From Pegea sp. RAD2-039 (Eukaryota; Chordata; Thaliacea; Salpida; Salpidae), in assembly GCA_034620365.1 (NCBI GenBank), contig JAQGEQ010000163.1, positions 416,001-480,000 on the forward strand: 64,000 nt of DNA, read 5' to 3'. The stretch's first letter is position 1, and every line of letters begins with the position of its first letter. Shown here piece by piece: positions 14,701 through 28,851 of the stretch. The notes below the pieces were generated by a model. The model searched no databases. It saw only the letters and a list, made by a program, of their open reading frames with translations, and was not told where the DNA came from. A program made the position numbers and the translations under genes.

Positions 14701-17700
14701 CCCGAGTTGTTTCATCAAAGTAAAAACAAAATTATCATCTTCGAAAAGATGACGTTGAAAACGTTAAAAAATCAAATTTAAGTAATTAAAAGAAGACAGA
14801 TTGAAATCCAATTAAATATTTGACATTTATAAATTGTAAGAACTGAATACTACTCAATAAGAAAATTTCAAAGTATTCAAAACCACATCAAATCTGAAAA
14901 GGTCCCAAAGCTGTCAAAACAGAATCCAAACTTACTCCTGATCAGCTTATCTTTAAGTTCTTGTCAATTTTTTTCACAAAGATTTTATGGACGCAGATAA
15001 ACTCTGATCAATTTAGTATTTAGTGAAGTCAGCAAAATTTTGAAAGTTATTGATTTAATAGCTGATATTAATCTTTATTCTTGTCTAAGTTTCAAAATTG
15101 TAGAAATTATTTTGTGAATGTTTTTCTTCTGGGAAATCTATGATTAAGTCATGTTGTCTGTCTTGAAATTTGCTAGCGATCTGATAGACCGCTTTTAATT
15201 ATCAAATGTCATTTTTACTTCTTTTATGTTTCTTAACAATTATTTATTGGATACGTTCAACTATATCAGTTGCTTTAATGAAGTTATTTTTTTGTCTTTT
15301 AGTGATTATCTTTATTTATCTAGAAGTTGCAGCACTTTTCCTTATTTGGTTTTTTCATCAGCTAAACTTTTTCCGATTTTGATTTAAATTGTTGCTTATT
15401 AGCCGCATAGGTTTTTATTTTACGTTTGTTTTGCTGTTTACTTTTACAAATCAAACAATAGATCTTGTCAACATTTTTAATTCATTTAATTTTGTTTTAG
15501 TTAATAAGTAATAAATATTTATAAAATTATCCGTAATTTCTTCACTAACTAACCATGCTGTTAGATAATTATGATTTAGTTATTTTTTCGAGATAACAAC
15601 AAGAATTTATTTTAATTTTGTTCAGTTTTCAAATTGAAGAAATTCTTTAATTTTTTCCAGTTTGAAATATTTTTCCACATTTTCTTACAAATATTTATGA
15701 TTTATCAGAAAAGCTTTTTGAACCTAAACTTATTTTGTTACATTTAAACTTTAGTGATCAGCAAATACTTTTTTTTTAAAGGTTTTTACATCTTTTGAAT
15801 ATATTTACTTCTATAGAAAATTCCTTTTCTATTGAAATGGGTTAGACAAGAGTTTTTTGATAAATTTCGTTTCGATATTTTCACAATAAATATTCATTTT
15901 AATTTATCTTTTTTACGTTTTATCATCTTGAAGTGCTTGTAAACGTGTTTTTACTTCTTAAAAAGCATGTATCAGTTACTAAATTAAATAAATCTTTTAT
16001 TAAGTTCTTTTTTTTTACTTTTTTTTATTTAAAACTTTTTGTGTCAAATTATATTTTATTATTATTTAATTTCGTTGTTTGAAAGTTTGAGTTGTAGGTG
16101 GAAACAATCAAGTAGATTAAATTGAAGTAATTTCAATTCTACAGCTAGTTTAATTACTACATCAACAGCTAACAAGTGTTTGAATTAAAAAGCTTCATGA
16201 AAATTATTCAGTTTTCAACGTGAATTCAGATTCCAGGTGTTAAACCAATTGAAGATTTTGTTTGTGATTGAAGCATTAGTAATAACAGCTGTAATCATTT
16301 TTATAATTACATCACCTTAATCAAAAGTTCATTCAATCTATTAACAGTAGCTAGAATTTTACAGTTTAGTAACCACTACATGTTATGTCAGTCAATATAT
16401 CTATTTGATAAAAGATTATTTGTGACTTTTTAGCATTCAATTAATTGATTTTTTATCAAGTCTTTACATATCACGTTTTGGTAATTTATTCATAAAATTT
16501 CCAAATCAGTTTGTCAAATGCTAATTATTTGATAATTTACTGGAAGGTGTTTTGAAATTTCTAAGAATTACAAATTGAATACTGCTAAAATGTAATTGAA
16601 TGTAAAGGAAAAAAAGGTTTGTTTTTAAGAAATTAGAAACTGTTTGTAATAGTTTTATTGAAATTACAGCTAACTAATTGTAAAGAAAGTGAAAAAAAGT
16701 GCGTGAAGTTTCTATGAATGTTAGTCAGAATATAAGTGAAAGGATAACTTGTTGAAAACTTCAGAACGTTATTAAATAGAGATTTCATCTTAGAATCATT
16801 CAAGTACTTTAAGTCTCATATATGATGACGTGTTTTATTGTTTGCAGAAGCTCCAGCTCGTTCTACTACTAATGTTAAACTTTCAATGAATACAATCCCA
16901 ACTAAAGTATTTCTTTGATGAACCCACCACTAGTAAGAACTTAGGTTTTATCTTATTCGATTTGTTTGAATTAAAAACTCAAATGCCTTTTCAAAGTAAG
17001 TTTGTCATTATTCTAGTTTATTTTTCATAAATTTCTTCAGTTTTTTTTGTAGCTTTTCTATTTTTTTTTGTATCGATTTAAACTTTAAAGTAATTTTTTT
17101 CTGTGATTTACTTATTTACAACTGAAAATACTTGCTCATGTAAACTTCAATGAAAACTTCAGCTACATCTACTAGTAGTTCAACTCAATTTTGTTTTTTT
17201 GGGAATTTTTGTCCTTCAAATAGTTACTGTTTTGAAATGATCGGATTTTTATGAGTCATATTTTCATGGCACTTTCTCGTATTTCTTTTGCATTTTAGAA
17301 ACGCAAAAATCTTTGGAAACGGAAATAGTTGGAGAAGCAATTATAATAATTCTCCGAAAATTCAATAATCAATAATTTTTCTACTTTTATGAAACTCAGT
17401 TTCAGTTTTTATAAATATTTAAACAAAATATTTGACAACTTTGTTTACAGTTGAAAGTATTCAAAGGCATAATTGACATTTTTATATCTTAACAATTATC
17501 AATATTGCTTACAGGATTATCAACAGACGATTTTCTACAAAATAATCTTCAATTTCTTCACTTAGAGCAAGCAACTCAGTAATAAAGTGGTTTTTAGAAC
17601 TTTTATTTTGTAAATGTTGACAATTTTCAGTCCTACCACCTCAGCAATTTGCTTAAAGTGCCTAAGTACTCCAAGAAGCAATCTGTAGATTTGGTTTTGT

Positions 17701-20700
17701 GTTTACAAGCAACTTCAATTGCTCAGTTAACTTCAGTATGGAAAGTTTACAGCAACAGCAGATAGAAATAGATTAGTTGATATTTTTGTTTTCAGCAAGA
17801 AGCTATTTATTAGTCAGTTATTAAAATGTTACCTGACAAAATTTCCCTTTTTAATCAGATTATTTTAATTTAAGTTGATTTACAAAAACGATTTCCAAAG
17901 TATTTAACATTTCACAAGTCTTTTTTTAGTTTACAATTTGAATAAATTTGATTGACTGATTTACAAATGTCTCATTTCAGCACAAGCTCTACCACTAAAC
18001 TTATAAATAATTCGACAGCTAAACTTAAAATGAGACTTAGTAATCAACTTACTTTTGACTAAAAAGCTTAGAGCATTTTTTCTGAAGTATTTTTAAATTA
18101 TATTCAATCATCCAACATTAATAGCGTTAGTTAGAAACTAGTCAAAGTAATTATGATATTAATAGTTAGTTAGGTAATCATAATTTTTGTGTATTTAATC
18201 TTGATTTTAATCCAACTGTATTTAAATACTTAACACCAATTCCATGTAGACAGTTTGAATGTAAGCTTACAAACTAGATCATAAATAATTAAATTCCTAC
18301 TTAAAATAGAAGCAAAAGAAACAGTGTAAGATTTGAAAAAAGTTATTTAATTTTTACTTGAGAAGAAAGTTATCAGAATTAGTCGGTAAATAACGGATGT
18401 CAAAAAGGAAACCGAATGACTAGTATCAGTAGTGTAGACTAGCTTACAACTGGCGGCTTACTTCTACCATGATACGACAGCTAACACATTTGCATTCTAC
18501 ATTTAGTAACTCCAAGCAAATTAGTGGGTTATTTTCTGGGTTCTGTTTTTCTTTATCGACGTTTATCAATACTTCAGTTATATTTAGTTTTTAAAACGAT
18601 CAAAAATTTATTTCAAATCTATTTATAACGCAAAAAAGTTTCAATAATCTTCACATAAACATCTTAAGTCAAATAAGTTTAGAAAATTGGTAATTTTTTG
18701 TTCACTTTTTTTTAAGGTTATTTTGATCAGATTGTGAAGTATAAAGAATGTTTCTTCGTTTGTAATGTTGACAAAAGAATTTTATTTATCTAATATAAAT
18801 AATAATCAAATAGTTTTACTCGAGTTGTTTCAAACAGCTTCCATTGGATGACGTCATTTCCATTTCTTCGTTATTCAGTTAGGTTATGGGAAAATAAGTA
18901 AGTTTTGGCAGTCACTGATTTCACGTTGAACTAAAAGCTGTTACCAGAAATAACTCATAGTTTTCATTTGAAGATTGTTTTATTTTGAGTTATGTTTTTG
19001 TCACTAAATTTGATTATTTTGAATGACTTAAGTAAGAGTAACTCGTTTTAGTGATTTGAAACTTTAAAAATTGAACATTTTTTAATTGAATTTGTTGTAA
19101 AGTGAACATTTTTTATCTATGTTAAATATAACCGCAAGAAAACTAACTCTATTTATAAATATATTCTCAGCACAAGTTTGACATTTTTAGAGTATTCAAG
19201 TAAACAATATGTTACTGAAAGTATCTAGCACAGATTTTGTTAAGTTTTTCACTTACAACTTTTAAAGTTTTCTAATTGAGATTTAGTTGGAGTATTTTAA
19301 TTAATTTATTGAAATTTGTTACAAACAAGATCTTCAAGAATAAATTATATTTTCTAAGAAACTTGAATAAGAACAGTTTTTTATGTTTATTAACTTTGCA
19401 ACATTTAGATAAAGTCTTTTTGTTGGGTATCATAATGTTGTCGTTTGTTTTTCAACAATTTTCTTCTGTTTACAAAAGTTTTGTTTTTACTTATACTTTT
19501 TGTGTTTCTATAGAACTTTTTCATCTTATTTTCTCTGTTGTTTAACTGTTCATTGATTTATCTTCTAAACTTGTTCCTGTTTAGTTTATTCCTGTTCTAC
19601 TCAGACTATCGAGTGTTGTTTGCTGATTGTTGGGTAAATACAGTAGATCAACTTCCAATAAATGAGTCGAACGAACGAAGACTTTCTTTTTGTTATGCTT
19701 CAATTACTTGGGTGGTGATCAAGCAATTTAACTTTGCAAAGATAGTTTGTCACGCTGTTAAAAGTGTGCTTGGTACAGGTGTTAAACGTTCAGTTTTGTT
19801 CAAAGTGTAATTAGTGTTTAAACGAGAAATTATGATGAAAATCGGTATTTACCGACTAGCCTCATGAAAGGCATTTATCTTTGAAGTGATTGACACACAA
19901 GCTTTGGATATGAACATACTTTTCAAACTCTAAATTTAAAATTGCCAAATACTATATCAACAAATTATAATTTTTGTCATTAAATGACAAAGTTGGGATT
20001 GTTTTTAAAATTCTAAATGTTTAAGTAATTTACAAACAAAGGCTGTTTTGTTTAAGATGCAAAGCTTATAGTGATTAACCAGGTACTTTTTGCTATTGGA
20101 AATGAATGTGAAATTATTCCTTACTTGATTGGCTTAGCTATAAATTGAATTTGTTTCTAACGTAGACGATGAGACAGAATTATGTAAGCTTTCGAAATTT
20201 GATGCTTACATATTTTAGGAGTAAATTAGTTTAGTGGACAGAACGTTTTGTAAGATATCTTTAAATAGTATAAATTGGTTTTTCCAAAATTTTAAAAGAT
20301 TGATATTTTGTGATTATTAGAATAATGAAACAAATTGTATTATTTGATTTTTTTTTTTACAAATAAAGGATTTTTATAGTTATTTACTTTTAAAAATATT
20401 TTTATTTCCAAGTTTCTTTATTTCCTTTTAACAAATACATATAATCATAACTTGTTGTTTATTTCTTAAACTAAAAAAAATGAGAAAAATTTTGTTTAAA
20501 GGCTTACGTTAATATTTCCAATTATAATTTGTAAAAAGTTTTTCTTTTAAAAATAATAAATTAGTTTTTAACAAACTTTTTTATTATTCACTTTTTGTTT
20601 ATTTTGTATTTTTTGCATAAACAAATTAGCTTTTTTTAGGATATCGACCTAAAATAATCGGTTTTAAATTTATTATTCATCTTATATAAGCGATAGATAA

Positions 20701-21470
20701 AAATTAGAATTAATTTTATTATACAGACGTAAGCAAGTTTGTAACTTTTCACTTAACTATGTTTGTCATAATTGTAAATCGTACAAATACAAGTCAATTA
20801 AAATGTTTTTTGTGAGGTTTTTGATTAATAAAAAAGTAAACAAATGTTAATATTTAAAAAGAATATTAAAACAATTTTTATTTTATCGAAATTTTATTTG
20901 AATAATAAAAGGTTTAGTTTCAAGCGTTTAGTTTTAAACGATAGTTTTAGTGAACGGTTTAAAAGTTTTAATAACGATTGAATTTTTTGTTCCAGTTGTA
21001 GATATTTAATAATAATCAAAAAGGTTTTTATTGTTTTTATAAAACTTTCTATTAAGAACTTGGACATTTTCAAGAACATGAGCTGGACCACAAGTAACTT
21101 TTTTGATTTCTTCTAAACTTAAAGTGAATCTATCATTGCAAATCCTTAGAAAAAATTGTGAATCAAATTAATTATCCAACTAGTTAAAATACTTGTTTAC
21201 TTAAAGAGCAAAAATTTTTTGTTTTTTTTCTCCTAATGGTCACTCAACTAGCTTTTGTTATGTCTAAATCCTGTTTGAACAATTTGCTGGCAGAAGTCAC
21301 CTTAAATAGAACTCCTCATCAGATAATATCAAAGCACAAACGCACCATGCTAATATACTCAATTCATATAGTTTCATTGAGCAATAAAAAGTTAATTTGT
21401 TCGACGATTTCCGTAAACCAACTGAACGAAACTTATTAAACTTCAAAACAAGTTGCTCTTCTTTAAATAG
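8701..21470. other. Gene-poor T-rich region upstream of the ETS gene
   Basis: About 12.8 kb that is T-rich on the plus strand. There are scattered open frames up to about 90 codons (for example 19276-19810), none with recognisable domains or convincing multi-exon continuity. Isolated Ser/Thr-rich open stretches next to splice-like sequences (around 10905, 16850 and 17990) could be chance. The region may contain the 5' exon(s) of the ETS gene, whose first recognised exon appears to continue upstream, or degraded repeats. Three perfect TGACGTCA palindromes lie at 11577-11584, 13854-13861 and 18849-18856. Confidence 0.4.
11515..11537. repeat. Perfect 8-bp hairpin
   Basis: CAGAGAAG and CTTCTCTG flank a 7-base A-rich loop. 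No run of T follows that would suggest an RNA polymerase III terminator. It lies about 40 bases upstream of the first TGACGTCA palindrome. Function unknown. Confidence 0.4.
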
Positions 21471-21493
21471 ATGGTGGACTAGCAAGGGCAGAG

Positions 21494-24439
21494 ATGCCAG
21501 AGTGGGCCTACAAAGCTGATTCAGCTCCGGGCAGTCGGCAAGTTCAGTTATGGCACTTTATATTAGAACTACTTCATAATGACAGATATAAGGTTTGTTT
21601 TTTTCGGCTTCAACAAACATCAAACTTAACTCATTTTTTAATAGAATATAATCGGGTGGCAAGGAGAATACGGAGAGTTTGTGATTAAAGATCCTGATGA
21701 AGTTGCTAAGCTCTGGGGTATGAGAAAGATGAAGCCGCATATGAACTACGATAAACTTAGTCGGGCATTAAGGTAACATCTAAAATAGAAATTTGAAGAT
21801 TGCGTTTATCAAAAGCTTTTTTAATAATAGTCTATATTATCTTATACCTATAAAAACATCAACCAAAGCTTATTAAGTTCTTGGCCTGATGAACAACCAC
21901 GCTATTCTATTTGCAAAAGTTATAAGCTTATTGACTATGGGGTATTGTAGACCAATTGCCTTCCTAATAAGCTGATATAATAGTTGCTAAAAATTGAATG
22001 GTTCGTTTCATTTTCTGTAAATAACTTTAGTGATCTGTAAGTTAAACAAGAGTTAATATTTTGATTATTAATGTAGCAACATATTTCATGAAAATTTATG
22101 TGAAAATAAACTATCAATTTTTCAGAATTTTTTCTTGTTGTTGATCAATTTGTAAATTTTCAAATTTTCAGATATTATTACCAAAAGAAGATTTTGTTTA
22201 AGACGAAAGGGAAACGTTTTACTTACCGTTTCAACTTTCGTGAGCTAGCTCCACCACAAGCACTAATACCTCCTTTTCCAACTAATACAAATGTAAGTTG
22301 ACAACAAACTGTTTGATTAGAACCCTTTATATATCGAATCAATTCAGTAAAATTTAAATCGAGATGTTATTAAAAGTTGCAGAACCACGCCGCTGCAACA
22401 TTAGCGGCAAACGCAAGGTATCTAGAGATTGCGCGCCAATCTCAAAATCAAACTATCTTAATGGCTGCTGCGGCTGCAAATAATTCCGCCGCTTCATCAG
22501 GAGCTGCTCTGCGTGCAGGTTCAACTTCAAACTTCTTTCGATTTAAAGATCACATTTTCTTGACTACAGCTGCAATGAGAGCTGAAAATACAAACGGAAC
22601 AGTCGTCACTAGCAGCGCTAGAGATGATGTCTTCGGTCATGACTCTCCTCTGCACTCACCACTACCTTCAGGACAGTCCCAACGACTCGGTGATATTTAT
22701 AGAGTCCTCATGTTATCACAATTAACAATCTTCATCAACAGCTGCTAGATTACTGCGTGGATCTGTTAGTGATGGAAGTGAAGAGTCTTTAGCTCCTTCG
22801 GAGTCAGAAACAGATGCACTTATGAGAGGGATATCCCATCTAAGTCCTCTAGTAGCAGGACATCGTTTTCCTGGCGTAGTTCAACCGATACACCTTCGAC
22901 AACGTCTCCTTCCTCGACAAGTTCAAGGAGTTCAACGTGAGTTTGTTTGATTTCACTTCAATTCTACTCCTATTTCATTTCACAGACAGTCCAAACGCAA
23001 TTGCACAAGCCGCTGTGGCTGCCTGTAGTATGGCAGCTCCTCCTAGTTTCCGGTTCCCGATTCAAGCCCTATCCGGTTACCCTGGTTCCCTACCAGCCAC
23101 CCCAACCTTTTTCCCCGTTGGTATAAGCCCCGATTTTAGCCCCATGTCTGCAGCGTTACCAAGAGCAAGTCCCAGTATCCTTGGGAGTCGAACTGGAGCT
23201 TTCACATTTGATCAAGATGAGATCACAGCTTACTTCAAGTGAGAATTTTTCGTTTTTTTGATTCGAACGAAACTAACATTTCATTTACAGAAGCGGGACT
23301 TCTTTCGACCCAAGTGCCCAGGCATCAATCGCGACTCCTAATGCCGCTCTTAACATCACTCCAGGGAGCTTTTTGAGTCCCCACACCCCAGGGACACCGC
23401 GCTCACTGTCCTTACTCTCTCCAGCAGGGAGTCGTTCCCAACTACAGACGAGTTTGAATCCAGAAGTCGCCCTGAAACTGCAGCTTCCACCACTCAGCCG
23501 CAAGCGAGGGTTTGTTGATCTTCTTATTTAAGATCATTTTTTTTAATCAATTATTCTTCAGTGTCGCTGACCAGCAAGGAGAAAGATCCTCTAAACATGT
23601 CCGAGGCAGTGAAGTGAAGCAAGTGACCAATAACCGCGACCAAAGCGTCCTGAGTACCAGCCCAACTCAAAACCAATCGGTTGAAAATATCAAATCGATG
23701 AATAAATTGAACGGAGATTCAGGAGTGAACAACGAGAACACGAAGAAGTTTGTGAAAGAAGAAGCAATTAATCCACAAGATAAAGTCGTCAAGTCTTCCT
23801 TCAAGGTTCTGATCTCTGATCTTTATTCGATTTTATCAAAGAATTTTGCTTATTAGAAAGTCCTACCGCGTCTCTTATCAACATCCAAGGAAGTAAACCG
23901 GATCACGAAGATCGAAAGAGATGTCAGCGAGCATTTTGGATCTTCTTTATCACTTCATTCTCCTCTAGCTGTTAGAAACAACTCTCCTTACAGAGTACCA
24001 GCTAGTTACAACTCACCAGGTACTTTGCGGTTCGTTTCAACTCTTTTCATAACTTGTTTTTGTTCCAGGACTTTGTTGGAACTCCTTTATCAGCCAAAAA
24101 ACTTTCTCTCCTCATTCTAATCGTTGTAAACCTCCTCTAACTCCTTCTCGTAAAGTAGGGCACTCGATTCGTGATATATTGGGGTGTTTATCTGATGATG
24201 AAGATGATAAGAAGGACGACAAATCAACAAATGGTCCTAAAGTTGACTTACAAACTGAAAGTATGGATCTTAGAACTGAAGCTGTGGTGTTGAGAGAGCA
24301 ACAAGCTTCTAGTTGCAAGTCAGAGAAAGAGGAAGAAGAAGATGCAGTTATCGATGTCACCATGCCAACGTGTGACACAGAAGCTTCCGATGAAGATATT
24401 CACATAAGTGTTGATGATGAAGAACAGTTATGGGAATGA
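21494..24439 (+). CDS. ERF: ETS-domain transcription factor, ERF/ETV3 (repressor) type
   Basis: Nuclear DNA-binding protein of the ETS2-repressor-factor class. Coding exons: 21494-21592 (acceptor at 21470), 21645-21772, 22172-22292, 22383-22689, 22742-22936, 22986-23238, 23291-23509, 23562-23805, 23857-24019 and 24069-24439; 699 aa, every junction in phase. The ETS domain covers about residues 4-100: the [13 protein letters not shown] leader typical of ERF/ETV3, [30 protein letters not shown], and recognition helix [13 protein letters not shown]. The long C-terminal part is Ala-, Ser- and Pro-rich, then acidic. FRFP at residues 305-308 fits the ERK-docking FxFP motif, which suits a MAPK-regulated repressor. 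The first exon is open upstream of this ATG to its acceptor, so another 5' exon is likely. Most introns are 49-54 bases. Orthology to ERF rather than ETV3 is not settled. Confidence 0.88.
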
Positions 24440-27400
24440 AATAAGTAGCGATGAAGTAGAAACACGGTACACGAGCTCTTCAGGATTTCATGATGACGTT
24501 TTTGTCATTTTGTGGTTTGATTTTTTAACATTATGAGTATTGAATTTGATGAAAAGCCTTACTACTTTTAAAACTGCCCTTATTAACTACCTTTCACCAA
24601 AACCTCTCCTGGCTAAGCTTCATTTGCTGGTTTTTCATTGAATTGATACCAACTATAGCGGGAACAATTTCAATTTCCAAAAAAATTCTTGAAAGAAAAT
24701 GTAGTTTGAAGCTGCTGAAAATACGTGTAGCTCCAACCAAAGCTGAAAAAGGGAAAATGCCAAAGACTAAAGATCTAAAAACCAAAATAAGTCATTCTTA
24801 TGCAAAAATATAACTTCCAAATAAATTCATTTTAAATACTTGGTCGCCAACATTTTTAATTAAAAATTTGTTAAACATTTCAATTTAATTGATAAACTAA
24901 ACATCAAGAATATAAAGTTATAATTTTTAACTTTTCAAACTTATGATAAAAACCTTGATTCAATTTGAATCACTGCAACGGATGCAAACATAATAATCTG
25001 CTCAAAACCCATTCGCCAATTCATGATTCTGCCAATAAACAATAAATGTGCCTCACGACAAATTTGTATCAGCCTGTGATGCTTGCTGACAAAAACTTGT
25101 TGAAGCTTTTTGTTTCGATTAGTTGCCGAGGTTTTTACATTTTGAAATTGTTGTCTTTAAGTGCTACTTGGTCTTCTTGGCATCAGTTTTTCTCTACAAT
25201 AATCTTTCACTTTTTTTTTTCTATTTGAAATTTGTATGAAAACTGATTTGTTTTTTTTTGTATACATTCTGCTTTGCGTTCTAAATCGACAAATTTATCT
25301 TGTAATAATTTTCATGTTAATGAAATAATCGACATAAGCAAAAACACTTGAACAATTTTTTCACTGCAATATTTTTTCCATTTTTTTTTCATATTAACGA
25401 AACTATGTCCAGCTAATTCAATTTTCAAATGTGTTTTATTTACCAAACCAATTTCTGTAATAATAGTGTTTTTTTACATTTTACCAATTTTATACAATAA
25501 AATGAAAACTTATTAAAGTGCTGAAGCAAAGTAGTAACTTTTATATAAGCCATTCTTTATCAATAGTCACGAAATTTCTACTGTAGTGTGTACATGAGCA
25601 TTTTTCCTATCTTTTAAACTTTTTAAGAAACCCACCTTTTGAAAAAACCGTTTAAATCGAACATGAAAGTCATAAATTTATATCTATGTATGTATTCTAC
25701 AATTAAAATTATATTTTAAAGTATTAACTTTCGGATAAATAGCTACAGATAGTAGACACAAGTCATTGAAGCAAGTACTTCTCAGCTTCTTTTCAAGCAT
25801 ATTTTTCTAATGCGCATATTTTTGCTGAACAATTATATTTTGACATTTTACCAAAGTTATTGTCTGTAAACTTTATCAAATAGATATTGCTGATTACTTT
25901 GTGTTTTCATATTATTAAAAAAGATCTTATTCAACATAACTTACACAATATCATATCATTTTTTTGAGTACAAATGAAATCTTCTATCAATTAGTTAGGA
26001 TTGAGTTTGCATCAATTTTATCGTAACAGTTTTCTATTTCAGTTTTTCGTTTTTCTTTTGATTGTCGACCAAATATTTCACGTTTACAACTCACTAAATT
26101 TCATTTTTGTCGTTTGAAACAAAATGTTTGTTGGATGTCTCCGTCCACCAATTTTGATTGAGTGTGTCTTAGAAACATTTATAAGATTTTTAAATTTACA
26201 AATTACAATCAGTCGGTCAACATTTGCTTGTTTTTACTTTATATTTAGTTTTCTGGTTCTTGACAAGCAATTTTACAAACAGTATTACTAATTTAATGAT
26301 AATAATTTTATAGAAAACAGATGTCCAACTTTATAAATACATGTACTTGTAAATTTTCAGTTTAGCAAAAATATAAGTTTCAAAAGTAATATTTATAATT
26401 ATAATATTTTAAAGGTTTTTTTTGGATTATATGTTTTTGAACTTTAACAGTTTCAAAATACTATTAACATTGTAGTGATGTTTTCAAAGTTTAGAAAATG
26501 TTTCACAAAATTCAAGCCATCGTTAAACTTAACTTTTAGAGCTTCTGACATTTATAACAGATCTATATTTTTGTGAGTATCATCATTTTAAAGAAAGTTA
26601 ATTGAAACTTCTGTTTTAAACATGATGACAACTAAAGATAAATATAAAATAATATGAACAAAACTTCAAGTGCATCGCTGATTTTATTTTGAAACGAACT
26701 ATTTGAAGATTTTTTCAATTTAACTGTTTTCATTTCTTTAAAAACATTTCTAATGAAAAAATTAAATTGTAAAATTGTCTTAAAATTGATTTAAATAAAT
26801 GAGAAAAGCAAATTTGAATAGATAAAAAAAATCAAATAATTTTGTAATTTTCAATTAACATTTTCATTATATAAGTTTATTCTTATTCTATTTATAAAAA
26901 TTATTAGTTTTTAGATTTGTATTTGCTAAATCACAAAACTATCTTTTGTATCGACTAGTCCTCGACAAAAACAGCTGTAAAATTTATTTTTAAATATTAA
27001 ATCTTCATCCTCTTAAATAATAAAAGTCAAATCGAAAAAATCTTAAATATAACTCATGTTTGTTAATTTAAACAAGTCAATATTCTATTTCTATATAATA
27101 ATTACCAAACTTTATTTCTAAAATAATTCTTCATTTGAAATTAATCTATTAGTTTGAAACAAAATCAGTAATTATATTTTGTAGACTTTATAATTGAACG
27201 TTTAATCCTAAACATATAAAATGGCAATTATGATATTCAAACACTAATCATGTAATTAGTGTAGCGGCATTATGTACAGAGCTTAGTGGTAATGCTAAAA
27301 ACATAGTTGTTAAATTTTGTAATAAATTTATCTAAAAATAAAAGCCAATGAAGTAGTTATCTAAATAATTTCTACTACAAGAGATTTTTAAATATAGAAA

Positions 27401-28851
27401 ATGTTTTATAACTTTATATTCAGAATTTTTAACAATTGTTTAAAACTTTACGTATTTTTCAGTTATGAAAATGAGGATCAATTGATACTTTGAATTTTAA
27501 AACTAAACAGTTTGTAATGGTATTTAAATAATTCACTTATCTATTATCGCTTTTCCAAAGTTTAGTAGGTTTAAAATTGTAATTAAATATTCATAGATTT
27601 GATACTTATGGATTTACTACTGAAATAATTGGTTACTCTTCTAGTTGAAAGGCTAGCTTTGAATTTAATTATAGATTCATCATAAAAAATTAAAAAGATC
27701 AAACCAAGGTAAAGCAGAGGTTTTAAGTCGCAGTTATCACCCAATATCTCAAAAAAAGTGTATTCTTGTACATTTGCAGTAAACTTTTATTAGAAAACGC
27801 TTGATTAAAACATAACAGTTATTTTGTAGTAGCTATTTTATTATATTTTTCATAATAATCAAATTGATACAAAATTGCAAAAAAAATGATTAAAGGTTAG
27901 ACTGAATAACTAAATGCTTTATGTGGTTGAAAGAATTAAATTTCAATAATTAGTTTAGAACCACAAAAATTTTCCTAAATTTTAAGCAGCAATATTTTGT
28001 TCTAATAATCAAAGTTTTTAAAAATCATTTTGTACCAATCTAAGATTTGTAAAAACTAAACAAACTTAAAATATAACTTCAGATTAATTCAAACAAGGTC
28101 TTAACAATTTTTATAGGAAGATATTTAGTTTTTGAATATTTTTATTAAATTATTAAGGAAAAAATAACATTATAAATAAGCAACTATATTCGTTTTAGTT
28201 TGCTTTTGCGGTAATAACCTAAACAAAATCCAAATTTATTTTCAAATTTGTTTGAAAATTAAATCTTTTTATTTTTTAAATAATTTATTCAAATATATCT
28301 ATCAAAATTTTAAGGTTTTTCATCATTAAAATGAAAAAAATTGTTTTATATAATTCTCTAATTTACTAAATGTTAAAAATGCAAATGTTATAATTGAAAG
28401 TTATAAACTTCTCTAGAATAAGAGGGTTGTTTGAGTTTATGCTAATAGTTTCATAATCTTTGGTAATTTATTGTTTTATATAAATAGGTTAGGGCTTCAG
28501 GTTTGATTTATTGAGGATTTATTTACCATCATTGGCAAAGAACATTATATTATAATAAATAATTATTAACTTGAGTCTTTATTGGAATTAATCATTTAAT
28601 TTATAATTTAAAGTTCTTAAAAATATTATTTTTAAAAATAGATTTAACTTAATTTATGAAACTTTTAATATAAAAATGTTATTTTTTAAAAGAATATGAA
28701 TTTTATATAAATTTAAAGGTGTGGAAAAATTAGATTAAATAATAAAATGTTGTTTTTTAATATAATATTTTTATTCATTCAATATTTTTTTAATGTTTCA
28801 ATAAAGAAATTATCGTTTTGCATTTAATTAAAAAAATTCTGCTTGTAAAGA
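24440..28851. other. Intergenic, includes the ETS gene 3' UTR
   Basis: Downstream of the ETS stop codon the first roughly 400 bases are less AT-rich and probably form the 3' UTR. One frame stays open from about 24551 to a stop at about 24813 but has no start codon and no recognised domain. From about 24840 the sequence is ordinary AT-rich spacer. Possible AATAAA signals occur around 25036-25042. No gene is supported up to 28851. Confidence 0.4.

Noticed and set aside
19276..19810. Two adjacent plus-strand frames (89 and 90 codons)
   Set aside because: Hydrophobic and Phe-rich because of the T-rich strand. No family resemblance, and length within the chance range for this composition.
24112..24378. 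Minus-strand Ser-rich frame
   Set aside because: Antisense of the acidic C-terminal exon of the ETS gene.
24551..24813. Stop-free plus-strand stretch of about 87 codons downstream of the ETS gene
   Set aside because: No start codon, no clean acceptor and no known domain; more likely ETS 3' UTR.
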